Shown here: positions 9,998 to 19,540 of the stretch, in pieces
Layout: each line of letters begins with the position of its first letter
How positions within the stretch are numbered: position 1 is the stretch's first letter
NCBI GenBank assembly: GCA_038373865.1
Contig: JAXGGA010002210.1
Span: forward strand, 1-64,000
Direction of reading: 5' to 3'
DNA from: Uloborus plumipes
Taxonomy: Eukaryota; Arthropoda; Arachnida; Araneae; Uloboridae
DNA: 64,000 bases
Program-made: the position numbers and the translations under genes
The notes under the pieces: generated by a model
What the model was told of the DNA's origin: nothing
The model's database searches: none
What the model saw: only the letters and a program-made list of their open reading frames with translations

Positions 9998-10385
9998 TTT
10001 CTGGTGTTCGTTCCGAAAATATAACTTTAAAAGCAGATACAATTTCAACACTCTTCTTGCTTTTTAGTGGTATAACCCATGCATACTTTGATAGAATATC
10101 CAAGCAAGTCAGTAAATACTTATAACCATCATTGGTATCTGCTAGGGACTGCATATCGACCAAATCAGATTGAAACTGCTCGTTTATGTTTCCCACGATG
10201 ACTCGATTTCTCTGGAATTTGTGTCTGATAGGCTTGTGCAAAGTGTACGAGTCCTTGGTCTGCAACCATTTTTTGATCTCCTTTGTCTTCACGCGTCCTT
10301 TTAAAGCACGATGTAAAGCATTCACACCTCCAAAGCTTCCTGGAATTTGAGGATTCCGATACAGAGGAGTCAGAACCTTGTCCAT
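9998..10385 (-). pseudogene. Polinton integrase, N-terminal part (right arm)
   Basis: Inverted duplicate of the left integrase fragment, nearly identical: VIPLKSK replaces IIPLKSK and VSAFK replaces VSTFK. It starts at MDKVLTPLYRNP (ATG ending at 10385) and keeps the first catalytic Asp (QSDLVDMQSL). It ends at SERTPE, before the TDAGKEF block present on the left, so it has one catalytic residue only. The alanine-containing version looks closer to what I know of the family, suggesting the left arm carries the changes, though this is weak evidence. Confidence 0.8.
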
Positions 10386-10590
10386 TACAGCAACGATTAT
10401 GATCAATCCGTACGTTAAAATTCATATCGATATAATGAGGTAAACATCATTATGTTACTCTATTTATACGGTATTTTATAAACTCTGTACCTTACTCACA
10501 ACGTTCCCCAAAACATGATCAAACAAGTCAAGACGTCATTAAACTTGGTTTTAGCAGCAAGTGTTTGATAAATAACATAAATCTCACGAA

Positions 10591-10675
10591 GTCACCATAG
10601 CATGATCGGTATAGCGCTTGCCAGTCATGCTATGGTTCCTTCATGCAACTCGCGGGTTCGAATCCCGCTAAAATA
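10591..10675 (+). other. tRNA-like sequence, Asp(GUC)-like, right arm
   Basis: Inverted copy of the left-arm sequence. Here the direct repeat is complete (TCATGC...TCATGC), so removing the 16 nt between would give CTTGC-CAGTCAT-GCAAC, pairing at four of five stem positions. Box B GGGTTCGAATCCC is perfect. Position 33 is A instead of the usual U, and the acceptor does not pair. Confidence 0.3.
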
Positions 10676-11054
10676 TTTTCATTTTTATTTAAAATTATAT
10701 ATCTACATATAAAACAATTATTTTTATACACTCCGATAGATGGCGCCACTATTTTCCACTAAAAAATTTGCTTAGATAAAGATCCACTAAGACAGTAAAA
10801 TCTTCTACTGTCTGATAGCTTTCTTTATTGCTCACAACCACCTATAGATGGCGCCACTATTTTTTTTCTAGCAAGCTACCATCTTTGAAATTTCCCCCAG
10901 TTTTCTGTAATGCCCAAAGTCACCGACAGATGGCGCCACTATTTTTTCTCTTACAAGCTCACATCTTAAAATTCCCCCCAGCTTCCTTTATTGTTTATGA
11001 ACGCGACTACTAAAATTACGCTCTTATAGTTTTATTGTCCATCATAAGTAACTG

Positions 11055-11126
11055 CCTAGTCCGGTCTAGTGGTTAGAGAACTCGCGTTCGGAGCGAAAGG
11101 TCCGGGATTCAAACCCCACGCATGGG
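11055..11126 (+). tRNA. tRNA-Arg(UCG)-like sequence in right arm
   Basis: Inverted copy of the left tRNA-like sequence, differing at the acceptor (CCT for CCC), in the D/anticodon region (GAACTCG for GATCTCG) and in the T stem (GGGATTC for GGGGTTC). The last change weakens the T stem, so if either copy is active it is more likely the left one. Confidence 0.35.
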
Positions 11127-11535
11127 AACAGCATTTTAGAATATTACCCTCGCAAATATTATTTCAGTAAGAATAAATTAAATAAAGTAATTAAACGAAA
11201 AATTAAGTAAGTCAAGTTCAGACATGAATTAACGCGTCAATACAAGATGGCGGAGAAATCACGTGATCATCCAAGATGGCGGCTCAATTCATTAATTAAT
11301 TAAAAATAAGATAATTAAGATCCAAAATGGCGTCGAAACCCTCGTGCAAGATTCCAAGATGGCGTCGGAACCCTCGTGCAAGGTTATGAGAAATCACGTG
11401 ACGTCATTGATGACGTCATCCAAAAAAACCCTCGTGCAAGGTTATGAATCCAAGATGGCGGCGGAGCGACCACGCCCACTGTTGAGTTGTTCCCCTCCTT
11501 CTGCCTACTATATACCTGCGCTTACTACTACTGAG

Positions 11536-11780
11536 GTTCCGATTTAAAACTAAAATGCAGGGTAATAAACTATAAAAGTAGCAATTTTACAGTTTCTAAT
11601 TGTAAAGTTAGAAATTTTACAGTTTATTGCAGTAAAATTTAGCTGTATTTTACTGTAAAAAACAGTATAACACTGGTAGCAGAGGTTCCAGTTTAAAACT
11701 GTAAAATGCACCAAAATAAACTATTAAATAAGCAATTTTACTGTTTATTACTGCAAAAAAAAAAAAAAAACAATTTGAAC
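11536..11780 (+). repeat. TTTACAG-rich tandem repeat B, copy interrupted by the Polinton
   Basis: About 1.6 units of ~153 bp starting GGTTCCGATTTAAAACT, containing AGCAATTTTACAGTTT and ending TAACACTGGTAGCAGAGG before the next GGTTCC. The left flank at 8366-8408 joins this one directly once the element and one ACTGAG are removed, matching uninterrupted units at 13.1 kb. Confidence 0.75.
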
Positions 11781-11789
11781 CGTTAAGAT

Positions 11790-12259
11790 TAAACCACAAA
11801 ATTAAAAAAAAAAATCAATCCATGCACTGCATGACTTCCTTGGCTTATTTACAACTCTTCCTGCTTTTAGAGAAGTCCCCCTCCCTCCCTCTCCCCCCTC
11901 CCAAAAGAAACATATAGCGTCAAGTCTCAGCTTTAAAAAGCTGAGTAAAGCAACGAAACTAACAGAAGTTTAACTGATGCAGAAAAGAAACCTCTCTGTG
12001 TTAATATTGCGTAATTTTTAAAAACATAAATTAAAAAAATGCTTTGTTAATTATAATTATATTTTAATATGAAGATATTTTCTATCAAGTGTTGTGTAAA
12101 TAAATGAAAGGAAGTTGTTACCAGTTTAATCTTATTTATCAATAACTTAACAATACGGAACTTGATAATTACATGCTTTGTATTATTTTCACTACATTTA
12201 CAACTTTGTTTTTGTAGCATTCACGAAAAAACTTCCAAAAATGACAAAATTAGCATGAA
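11790..12259. other. AT-rich spacer
   Basis: Contains a short C-rich run (11877-11900) and no recognised gene or repeat partner. Confidence 0.45.
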
Positions 12260-12944
12260 ATCTAAAATTTTTTTAATAAAGAAAATTGTGAACGAGAATC
12301 AACTTTTACAAATTCATGGCTAAAACAGAATAAGAATACTTAAAGATTAACTGCAGATTAATGTTTTACTATAATTGTCTGACCATCAGAAGCAACAGTT
12401 TTCTTACGTAATGGTCATAAAAAAAACTTTATAATTGCTCCATGATTTACCAGGAAACAAGTATAGAGTAACTTCTTCAAAGAAAGCTTGCAAATAATGT
12501 TACTACAAAAATTTAATTAAACTGAAATATGATGATTTACTTTATTGATATTTGTCTTTAACATTTTATTAAATTTATTGTGTACTGAGCTTTAATTAAT
12601 CGAACTTAATTCAGCCTTAATTAAAATTATAAGAATTACTACCATGTTATTTATAATTTGTCCTTAAATGTCTAAAAGTTTTTTTGTAAAAAGTTTCTAA
12701 GGAATTTTTGAAACTAAACGAAACTTCATTCTTCGAAAAGATGGATTTTAAATAGAAGACCAAAAATGCCAATTATCTTTAAAATGAATGAATTAAAATT
12801 TCAAAAACTGTACATATATGGTCACAAGAAAGGAGGAGTTTTGGTCGGTAAGGGAAAAATACTTAACAGCATTTTGAATAACATTTTCTTAATGCATAAT
12901 TTCTTCTTAAAAGTTCAGAGGGATTCCAAAAAAATACTAATTTT
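12260..12944 (+). repeat. Dispersed repeats A2 and A, copy 2
   Basis: 12260-12405 matches about 1015-1160, and 12452-12944 matches 1-520. The order is the opposite of that near the window start. The 97-codon open frame at 12766 runs across the junction into repeat B and is not a gene. Confidence 0.7.
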
Positions 12945-13290
12945 GCAATTGTTCCGATTTAAAACTGCAAAATTCAGGGTAATAAACTGCAAAACTAGCA
13001 ATTTTACACTTTCTTATTGTAAATTTAGTAATTTTACAGTTTATTGCAGTAAAATTTAGCTGTATTATACTGTAAAAACAACAGTGTAACACTGGTAGCA
13101 GAGGTTCCTGTTTAAAACTGTAAAATGCACCATAACAAAACAATTAAATTAGCAATTTTACTGTTTATTACTGCAAAATTAGCAATTTTACAGTTTAGTA
13201 CTGTAAAAGTAGCAATTTTACAGTTTTTTTCCTGTAAAATGGGCTGTATTATACTGTAAAAACAAACTTCATTTTTAACAGTGCACAACT
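12945..13290 (+). repeat. TTTACAG-rich tandem repeat B, two units
   Basis: Two units of ~155 bp, each opening GTTCCKRTTTAAAACTG and closing TACTGTAAAAACAAC. Inside each unit, TTTACAG and CTGTAAA alternate, so the unit folds into many small hairpins. Confidence 0.75.
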
Positions 13291-13626
13291 TAATTCGTCG
13301 CAACGTTTGTCTCAATTTCTAAATAAATCAAACCATTTGTGTACATAAAGATAACTTGAACAAATATTATAAAACCTTTTTCATTCTGTTCCTCTCTTGA
13401 TACTTTATTGTCTGCTTTCTTGCTGATAATACCAAATTAAAAAAAAAGTAGTTTCCTTGAAACCAATTGCATTCTATTTTCAAAAATTCCAGTGACTATT
13501 AGTGCGGTAAAACTAATCAATGTATCGAAAACTTTTTAAAAAAATTATATTCGACGCTTTTTTTAAACAGAAACAGGATGAAAATAGCAAAAATTTAAAT
13601 CTTGTAAAGCTGAAAGAAAATTGATA
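13291..13626. other. AT-rich spacer
   Basis: No structure recognised. Confidence 0.45.
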
Positions 13627-14383
13627 TTAAGAGCAAGAATCTGAGAAACTGTCACGCCTAGCATTATGAGGCGATTCATGACCTCTCAGATTTTCTCTCA
13701 AAAATTACCAAATGTTTATTATCTTATTGAAAGATCAAATCCAAAATGGTTTGCTCTAAAGTTGAGTTGTTTAGTTTTTATGGATCTCTAAAGTTGAAGG
13801 TGCGGCATCAAAAATTAAGCGGATTTTCAAGACATGAAAAATGCTGTGAGCCGAAACTCTTACCAGGAACTGTTTAACTCCAATTTTCTTTTTGTATATG
13901 GAATATAGAAGGTTCAAACTGTACAAAATGAATGTTAAATTTGTGGTAAGTTGCTGCCGAAAGGTCAGTGAAGACCCTCAAAACAAGGCATTTTTGACGT
14001 TTTTTAGAGTTTTCGAGGTCCAAAAACAGCTTGTACATTTTGAGGGCCTTCACTGACTTTACGGCAACAACTTACCGCAAATTTAACATTCATTTTGTAA
14101 AGTTTCAACCTTCTATATTCCATATACAAAAAGAAAATTGGAGTTAAACAGTTCCTGGTAAGAGTTTTGGCTCACAGCAACTTCCATGTCTTGAAAATCC
14201 GCTTAATTTTTGATGCCGCACCTTCACCTTTAGGGATCCATAAAAACTAAACAACTCAACTTTAGAGCAAAACATTCTGGATTTGGTCTTTCAATAAGAT
14301 AAAAAACATTTGGTAATTTTTGGGAGAAAATCTGAGAGGTCATTAATCACAGGCGTGACGCTCTCTCAGATTCTTGCTCTTAA
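13627..14383. mobile_element. Foldback element with TTAA ends
   Basis: Arms 13631-13983 and 14038-14379 are inverted copies beginning GAGCAAGAATCTGAGA, with a 54-bp loop. TTAA lies immediately outside both ends (13627-13630 and 14380-14383). TTAA duplications are used by piggyBac and Kolobok elements, but as the end is palindromic TTAA could also be part of the repeat. No transposase frame is present; this is non-autonomous. Confidence 0.7.
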
Positions 14384-15370
14384 TGCGCGATACTACTTGA
14401 AAAACATGCAAAATATGTTTAAATTAATAACAATGCGCTTTATAAAGGCAACGATTTGGATTATTATAAGCACTATTAAAATTTGGATATACGGTTAAAT
14501 AAAATGCGAACTGTATAGCTGATTCTACAAGAAAAAATAAATATACGAAAACACCTATAATATACAGCAAAACTACATTTTATTTTAGTGAAACAAATGA
14601 CTTTTCAGGGAAACGAAAAAATAACATATTTTCTGGAGCATCCTTACAATATTTTCAATAGTTGAAACATTTGTAAATATAGATTTCCTCTGGAGGTTTG
14701 GCAAACAGAAAAGCTTGGTAAATCCATACGTACACATTCGAAGCATTTCTCGTATTGAAAGAAATAAAAAATACATTTAGAATTGCTTTAGGCGATACAT
14801 TATGGAATGAAAGTGTTAAGAGTGTGTCACGTTTTAAGTACGTGAGGAACATTTGTGACAAAACACACGTATTTCCAATAACCGAAATATTACACACGTA
14901 GATATACATACTGTCTTTTTTTTTCCCTACAAATGCTTTAAATGGAATTTTTTAAACACTACAAGCGTGTCTTTGTAAATTTTTAATTTATGAAATTCTA
15001 GTTAATTTAGTGGAAACACTAAAGTGTGTAATTAATTTCGTGCTACATAAACTATACATAGCTTAAAAAATCAAATTTATTCCAATTTAACCTTTTGGAA
15101 GTTTCAAGATGTTAAATAATCTTACGTTGACTACTAAATACTGTTAAGAGTTTTACAAAACACAAAAAATCATCACTGCCGAATTTTAAAACACAATGCT
15201 TGATTTTCAATGAATTTTTAAAAAATCGACAAACAAAAACGCGCGACTTGAGAAACGAAACCAGTGACATTGTATGACAACATTTTTACTGTTTACATAC
15301 AAAATTGTATTGCACCTATACGAGCTGTTCATTGCGAAGTTTTCGGTCCTTCCGTTATCAATTAGTTTAA
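14384..15370. other. AT-rich spacer
   Basis: Short open frames at 14585-14909 on the minus strand overlap each other and resemble no family. Confidence 0.45.
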
Positions 15371-15729
15371 GTGTATTTATTTAGTATGGAGAAAGCTGCA
15401 AGTACCCTGATCGATGCAAGAGCTCCCTTCGATGACAGTAAAAATATCATTTGTGTATGCCTTAGTCTAACCAGTACCGTTAGTCTAACCAGTGGCAGCT
15501 GGCCTGGAATAGAGAAACCCAAAATAAATTACACTCCATCCAGCAATCGACGATGTGTTTCAGGTTATTAAAGAACGCAAGGAAGGAACAAGTTCTATTA
15601 TTCCGTCTTCGCATTGGTCACACCAGGTTCACACATAAATATATCTTATGTGGAGAACCAGCTCCGATATGCAGCAACTGTAATGTGACACACAGTGCTC
15701 CATATTCTAAGTATCTGCCCAAATTTTAA
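15371..15729 (+). pseudogene. LINE ORF2 C-terminal fragment
   Basis: Two frames cover it. The first (15371-15571) ends in SGSWPGIEKPKINYTPSSNRR. The second, from 15541 to a stop at 15727-15729, reads FRLLKNARKEQVLLFRLRIGHTRFTHK and then ILCGEPAPICSNCNVTHS. The block RLRIGHTR-x-TH followed by a C-x2-C zinc-knuckle-like piece is typical of the end of the reverse-transcriptase polyprotein in arthropod LINEs. A frameshift near 15541 and another near the His/Cys end (the usual HILxxCP is distorted to APYSKYLPKF) show that it is dead. The reverse transcriptase domain itself is not present. Confidence 0.7.
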
Positions 15730-16133
15730 TCACATCCGTTTAAAATTTTTATCACTTTAATCCATCGTTAAAAGAGTTGATAGGCGGCCCATCTTATCAA
15801 AATTTGCTCCCCTTTCTTTGGGAGATTGGTTTCTCCTTTTTTAATTTAGTGTATGTTTTGTGTCACTCTTTTTTCCATCAATGTCTCTGTTTTTCGTTTG
15901 TGTTTGACATTTTACCTACTTGACAAATAACTTTACAGTAAACTGTATTGGCCATATTTTAGTATTTTAACACTTCGTATATATGTATGATTCGGTTTTA
16001 TATTTAAGAATGTACCTTTAGGGCTATTTTACATTTTTACATTTATATTGATGATAAATATTTTAAAATAAACCATTACTTATCGCAGTATAGCCCATAA
16101 GGACTCTTGTGCCATAAAATTAAAAAAAAAAAA
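15371..16133 (+). mobile_element. LINE 3' end (I/Jockey-like non-LTR retrotransposon)
   Basis: A 5'-truncated copy: the remnant of the ORF2 C-terminus, then a 3' untranslated region of ~400 bp ending TAGCCCATAAGGACTCTTG-TGCCATAAAA and an A tract (to 16133). This tail style, with a GCC..TT..GGC hairpin ahead of poly(A), is common in arthropod I/Jockey-type LINEs. Confidence 0.7.
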
Positions 16134-18321
16134 CTATCCAACCAATATGGAGATACGATTTGTCATAGGGCTGCTGTGACGTCCGATTAAAGAGATGGAA
16201 GTTGTTAAAGAACATGTTTATTATGTTTATTAAGTATTAAAATCTGGACTAATATACAAGCACAATTATAACCATTACTTAGAAACAGACACAAATGTTT
16301 TGCATGCATCCTGTCGATGCCGTGGTTGAGCTCGAAGTGAAGGAGGGGTTCAGACCCCCTAGAAGAGGGGCGCAGCCCGGGAGTTTCTATTGGATACTGT
16401 CCACGTACACAGCTCGTGGTGTACACATGTACCGTGCGGGTGGTACATGCTGATTGGTTTAGTTTCACGTTCACAGCAAGTGTTGTTCATGTGATGTGCC
16501 CGTGAAGGGATGGTGCTTTGAGAGGGTAAAACTAAAGGTCACTACAGGGCAATCTAATAAAATGCCGCGGGTGTCAGCGATGATGGTTTTGAAATTTTTG
16601 CGCCGAAAACTATACTCAAACTTTTTGAAAGGCATTACATTGCGACTTTTACCTATTACGGCAGACCTTGGAAACAGTGCAGTTAAAGCGCTTGGAAAAC
16701 ATCTTTCCGCTCGGCTTGACACACAACGCTTCTCCCTCCTTCTTGGCGTCATGGTCGAAAAATCCACCAGTCATATGACGTCACTTACTCTCTTAAATTT
16801 TAAAATTATTTTTAAAATAACTGTCAGTCGGATCTCAAAAATGTCTTCACCGATGATGTTTTTGTATGTTTTATCAAAAAAAAAAAAAAAAATCAAAAAC
16901 TTCTATATTTTCCAAATGAAAATGCGCCTCTGTTTGCTATGCGTTATACGATTATCATTTACATTGCGAGTAAATTATCGAATAATGAAAGAGGAAATCA
17001 TTCAGTTACAATCCCAATTTCGTCTTTCTGATAACCTAACAAATTTCAACTTTTCTTTAGTTGTCCAAAAATGTCGAAGGAATCTTTTAAATAATAATAT
17101 CTCAATTATGTAAGAAAAGTTTCAAAGTTTTTAGGTTTTATATACTTTGTTGACCTATTGCCATTCCTTGAAATCTTTTTCAAAACTTATATTTACAAAG
17201 TAGAAAAGTTTATTGTCAAGGTGATGTTAAGATGTTTTGTTTTTTTTTTCTTTTTTTTTAGTGCCAAATTGAGGAAGAAGTTAATAAAGGTGTTTTAAAA
17301 CTTCATTATTTGTTAGTTCTAGACGAATTCTCGTAGTAATATTAATTATTTTCTCTTTATTTTTGGCTAGACAGTTCGTCTAAGAAGAATTCTAACTCAG
17401 CAGCAATCAGTTTACTTTCAAGATTTTAATACCTGAGAAACTTAAAGATTTTCTATGATCGAAACATTTTTTTCTTCTTTTATTTTTACTTAAAACTAGC
17501 TTTAATGATTTTCTTCCTGTTGTAAACATTAACGATTATTGGAAAAACATCAAAGACTCAAAGTTTTCTAATCTCTAAATATAAAATTTTTTTAGCCAAA
17601 ATTTACACTTTACATTTTTTTTCTCAAAAATTAGCCTCCCTAAAAAATGTATTCATTCATCTCAAAAATATCTGCTTTATAATCACCAACCATTGTAGTT
17701 ATTTGATGGCTTTATAATTTTTTATTAAAATTGACTTTTTAATAAATAGTCAGATTTTTATTTTTTAAATGTCTGTGAAAGACTGTTAACTGCATTTTCA
17801 TCCTTAATACAACAAATTAAAAAATGTACCCCTTTCGAAAGCGTATTATTTAAAAATATTTATAAACATCTCTTACTAATTCAACATATCAATTTTGAGA
17901 CATTTGACAAATTTCTATTATATCAAATTGACGGAATACTCTAAGGACCCAAAATCATTTCTTTCTTCTATAAGTACATTTCCCCTCATCTTAATCGCTC
18001 TTCAGAATTATATTTCGGTTCATAGATTTTTTCTAAGTTTATAGATTTTTTCTAAATTTGGAAAAAGGAAACTAAATATCCGCTTATGAAGTATCAGTAC
18101 CAGAAACACATCGTGTCACATAAAGAATTTTTTTTCTGTTCATCGTGCTTCGTCAAAATATTTTAAATTTCACATTTTTTTTTTTTTTGCATGTGTTCTT
18201 ACTAAATCGGATTTTCAAAACATAGAGCTTTATATGTAAGACTCATTTCTATTTCTCTCAAAATATGTATGCTTACCCATTGCGTATTATGCCAGATATC
18301 ATTCTCATAGTTTTCTTCTAA
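16134..18321. other. Unassigned region with a 205-codon open frame
   Basis: 16290-16800 is less AT-rich than its surroundings and has a 205-codon plus-strand frame (16496-17113) overlapped by a 98-codon minus-strand frame. Neither shows a recognisable domain. The plus frame crosses an A tract that adds a Lys run and then drifts into AT-rich sequence, so I do not call a gene. The compositional shift suggests an old insertion, possibly an LTR or DNA element. 17114-18321 is featureless AT-rich DNA. Confidence 0.4.
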
Positions 18322-18640
18322 AGTATAAGATATTACTTTATTTGAGTTTGAAAGTCTCTTCTTGAGAATCTAAATTTCAATTCGCGCCAAAAGTTGAGAA
18401 ATTTTTCTGAAAAAAAATCATATAATCGATTATTTGACACATATTTTGACAACCTTATATTTTTCAGTTCCCTTATCTGCAAATGTATTTTTATTTCAGT
18501 TTTTGTTATGCTTTTCTGCGTCTTTGAGAGCTTATAAATATGTAAATAGATGACATCGTGTGGTTTGGCCGCTGTAAGAAACTCAGACAGTATTCTTATT
18601 TAAATCAAGAGTATTCTAGTTGTGAGAAAAATGCCAGAAG
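18322..18640 (+). repeat. Dispersed repeat E, copy 1
   Basis: Aligns with 27421-27745: shared AATTTCAATTCG, TTTTTCAG and ATTCTTATTTA phrases in the same order, with many changes. Confidence 0.55.
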
Positions 18641-18929
18641 ACTTTCAAACACGTGTTTGAAACTGAATAGAAGGGACGTTAGGCTACTTTCTTTAGACCC
18701 GTTATGAAAAATATCTTTCCGATTTTCGTAGAAAAATTATAAAATCTAATTTGCTTTTTCTCTGTTTAAATACATCAAATATTGTCATACTTGATAAGTT
18801 TAAATTGAAAAAAAAATCTCAAAGAACCCATATGGACCAAAGTCCTACTTTTTCCATCTCAGTTGCCGTTACCACGGTCTCTGAGGAGCAAGGCAGATGT
18901 TCCAGTTAAATGATCACTCGAATTTGTTT

Positions 18930-19038
18930 CAGTTCTCAAACACGCTTGTTACTCATTTTGTCGTCCGACTGGAGGGACGAAAGGCAGAGTCAGCCGTGCC
19001 CAACTCGCGAACCTAGCCCAGGTCTGCGAAACCCTACC
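18930..19038 (+). repeat. Dispersed repeat G, copy 1
   Basis: Very close to 20816-20924: CAGTTCTCAAACACGCTTG through GTCTGCGAAACCCTACC. It is GC-richer than its flanks. No reading frame is conserved between the copies. Confidence 0.75.
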
Positions 19039-19366
19039 ACAAAATCACTATGCATCAACTTTTCAAAAATTTTATTTAGGTAATATTAGAGAATGTGCTT
19101 TAAACATTACAGCGGACATAAAATCAACAAAAGTTGATTTTTTATTTGTATCCTCATCATCATCACGGCTGAAGGTTATTAGTCTGCTCCAGGGTCAATC
19201 TTCAGTCCACCTCTTTCTAGGCTTTCCTCTATGTCCTCTGTTCTTTCTTTGTATGGTTGGGCAGCCTTTGAGAAGCGGTTGTCGTCTGTTCTCTCCAAAT
19301 GCTCTTTAAACTTATTCCTATAGATTTCTATTTAATGAATAACTTATTTTCCATTCCTTCCTGACA

Positions 19367-19540
19367 GGTCCGTCATTTTGGGGGGTCAGGGGAGGGTCAA
19401 TTGCTCCCCTCCCCCTGACTTTGAAAAGTCAATGTATTTACATGTAAGTGGGCGTGGTTTTTCTTTTTCTGATGAAATTGCATTGTGTTTGGACCCTTTG
19501 CCCTCCCCCCCCCCCTGAAAAAACTTGAAATGACGGCCCT
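19367..19540 (+). mobile_element. MITE family D, copy 1
   Basis: Ends in GGTCCGTCATTTT and, inverted, AGGGCCGTCATTTCAAG, giving a terminal inverted repeat around CGTCATTT. It has GGGTCAATTGCTCCCC near the left end and a C tract near the right. Four copies occur in the window (also 28166, 34300 and 61104). Confidence 0.7.

Larger units (their letters stand above)
9998..11529 (-). repeat. Right arm of the Polinton foldback
   Basis: Inverted counterpart of 8415-9947. Differences are scattered single substitutions, including in the tRNA-like sequences (CCTAGTC here versus CCCAGTC on the left). Confidence 0.85.
8409..11535. mobile_element. Polinton/Maverick-derived 3.1-kb foldback element
   Basis: The element is 8415-11529, starting AGTAGTAAGCGCAGG and ending with its complement. 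A perfect 6-bp duplication, ACTGAG, lies at 8409-8414 and 11530-11535; 6 bp is the known Polinton duplication length. The arms, 8415-9947 and 9998-11529, are inverted copies with roughly eight or nine visible substitutions in 1.5 kb, so they are young. Each arm holds, from the outside in: short direct repeats with GCCATCTTGGA and CTTGCACGAGGGTT, a tRNA-Arg-like sequence, three GGCGCCATCT-type repeats, a second tRNA-like sequence, and a truncated integrase. A 50-bp spacer (9948-9997) is the single-copy continuation of the left integrase, so the fold happened inside that gene. Full Polintons are 15-20 kb with polymerase and capsid genes; none of those are present. Confidence 0.85.

Noticed and set aside
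8409..11535. Polinton palindrome as a chimeric-read artefact
   Set aside because: Arms differ at several bases, outer flanks are different unique sequences, and a perfect 6-bp duplication surrounds it; long reads would still be the final test.
13627..14383. Palindrome as an assembly artefact
   Set aside because: Arms carry many differences and the ends are TTAA, so it is a real foldback element.
16496..17113. 205-codon open frame as a host gene
   Set aside because: No domain, crosses an A tract, has a competing antisense frame, and no splice-site-like context; recorded only as an unassigned region.
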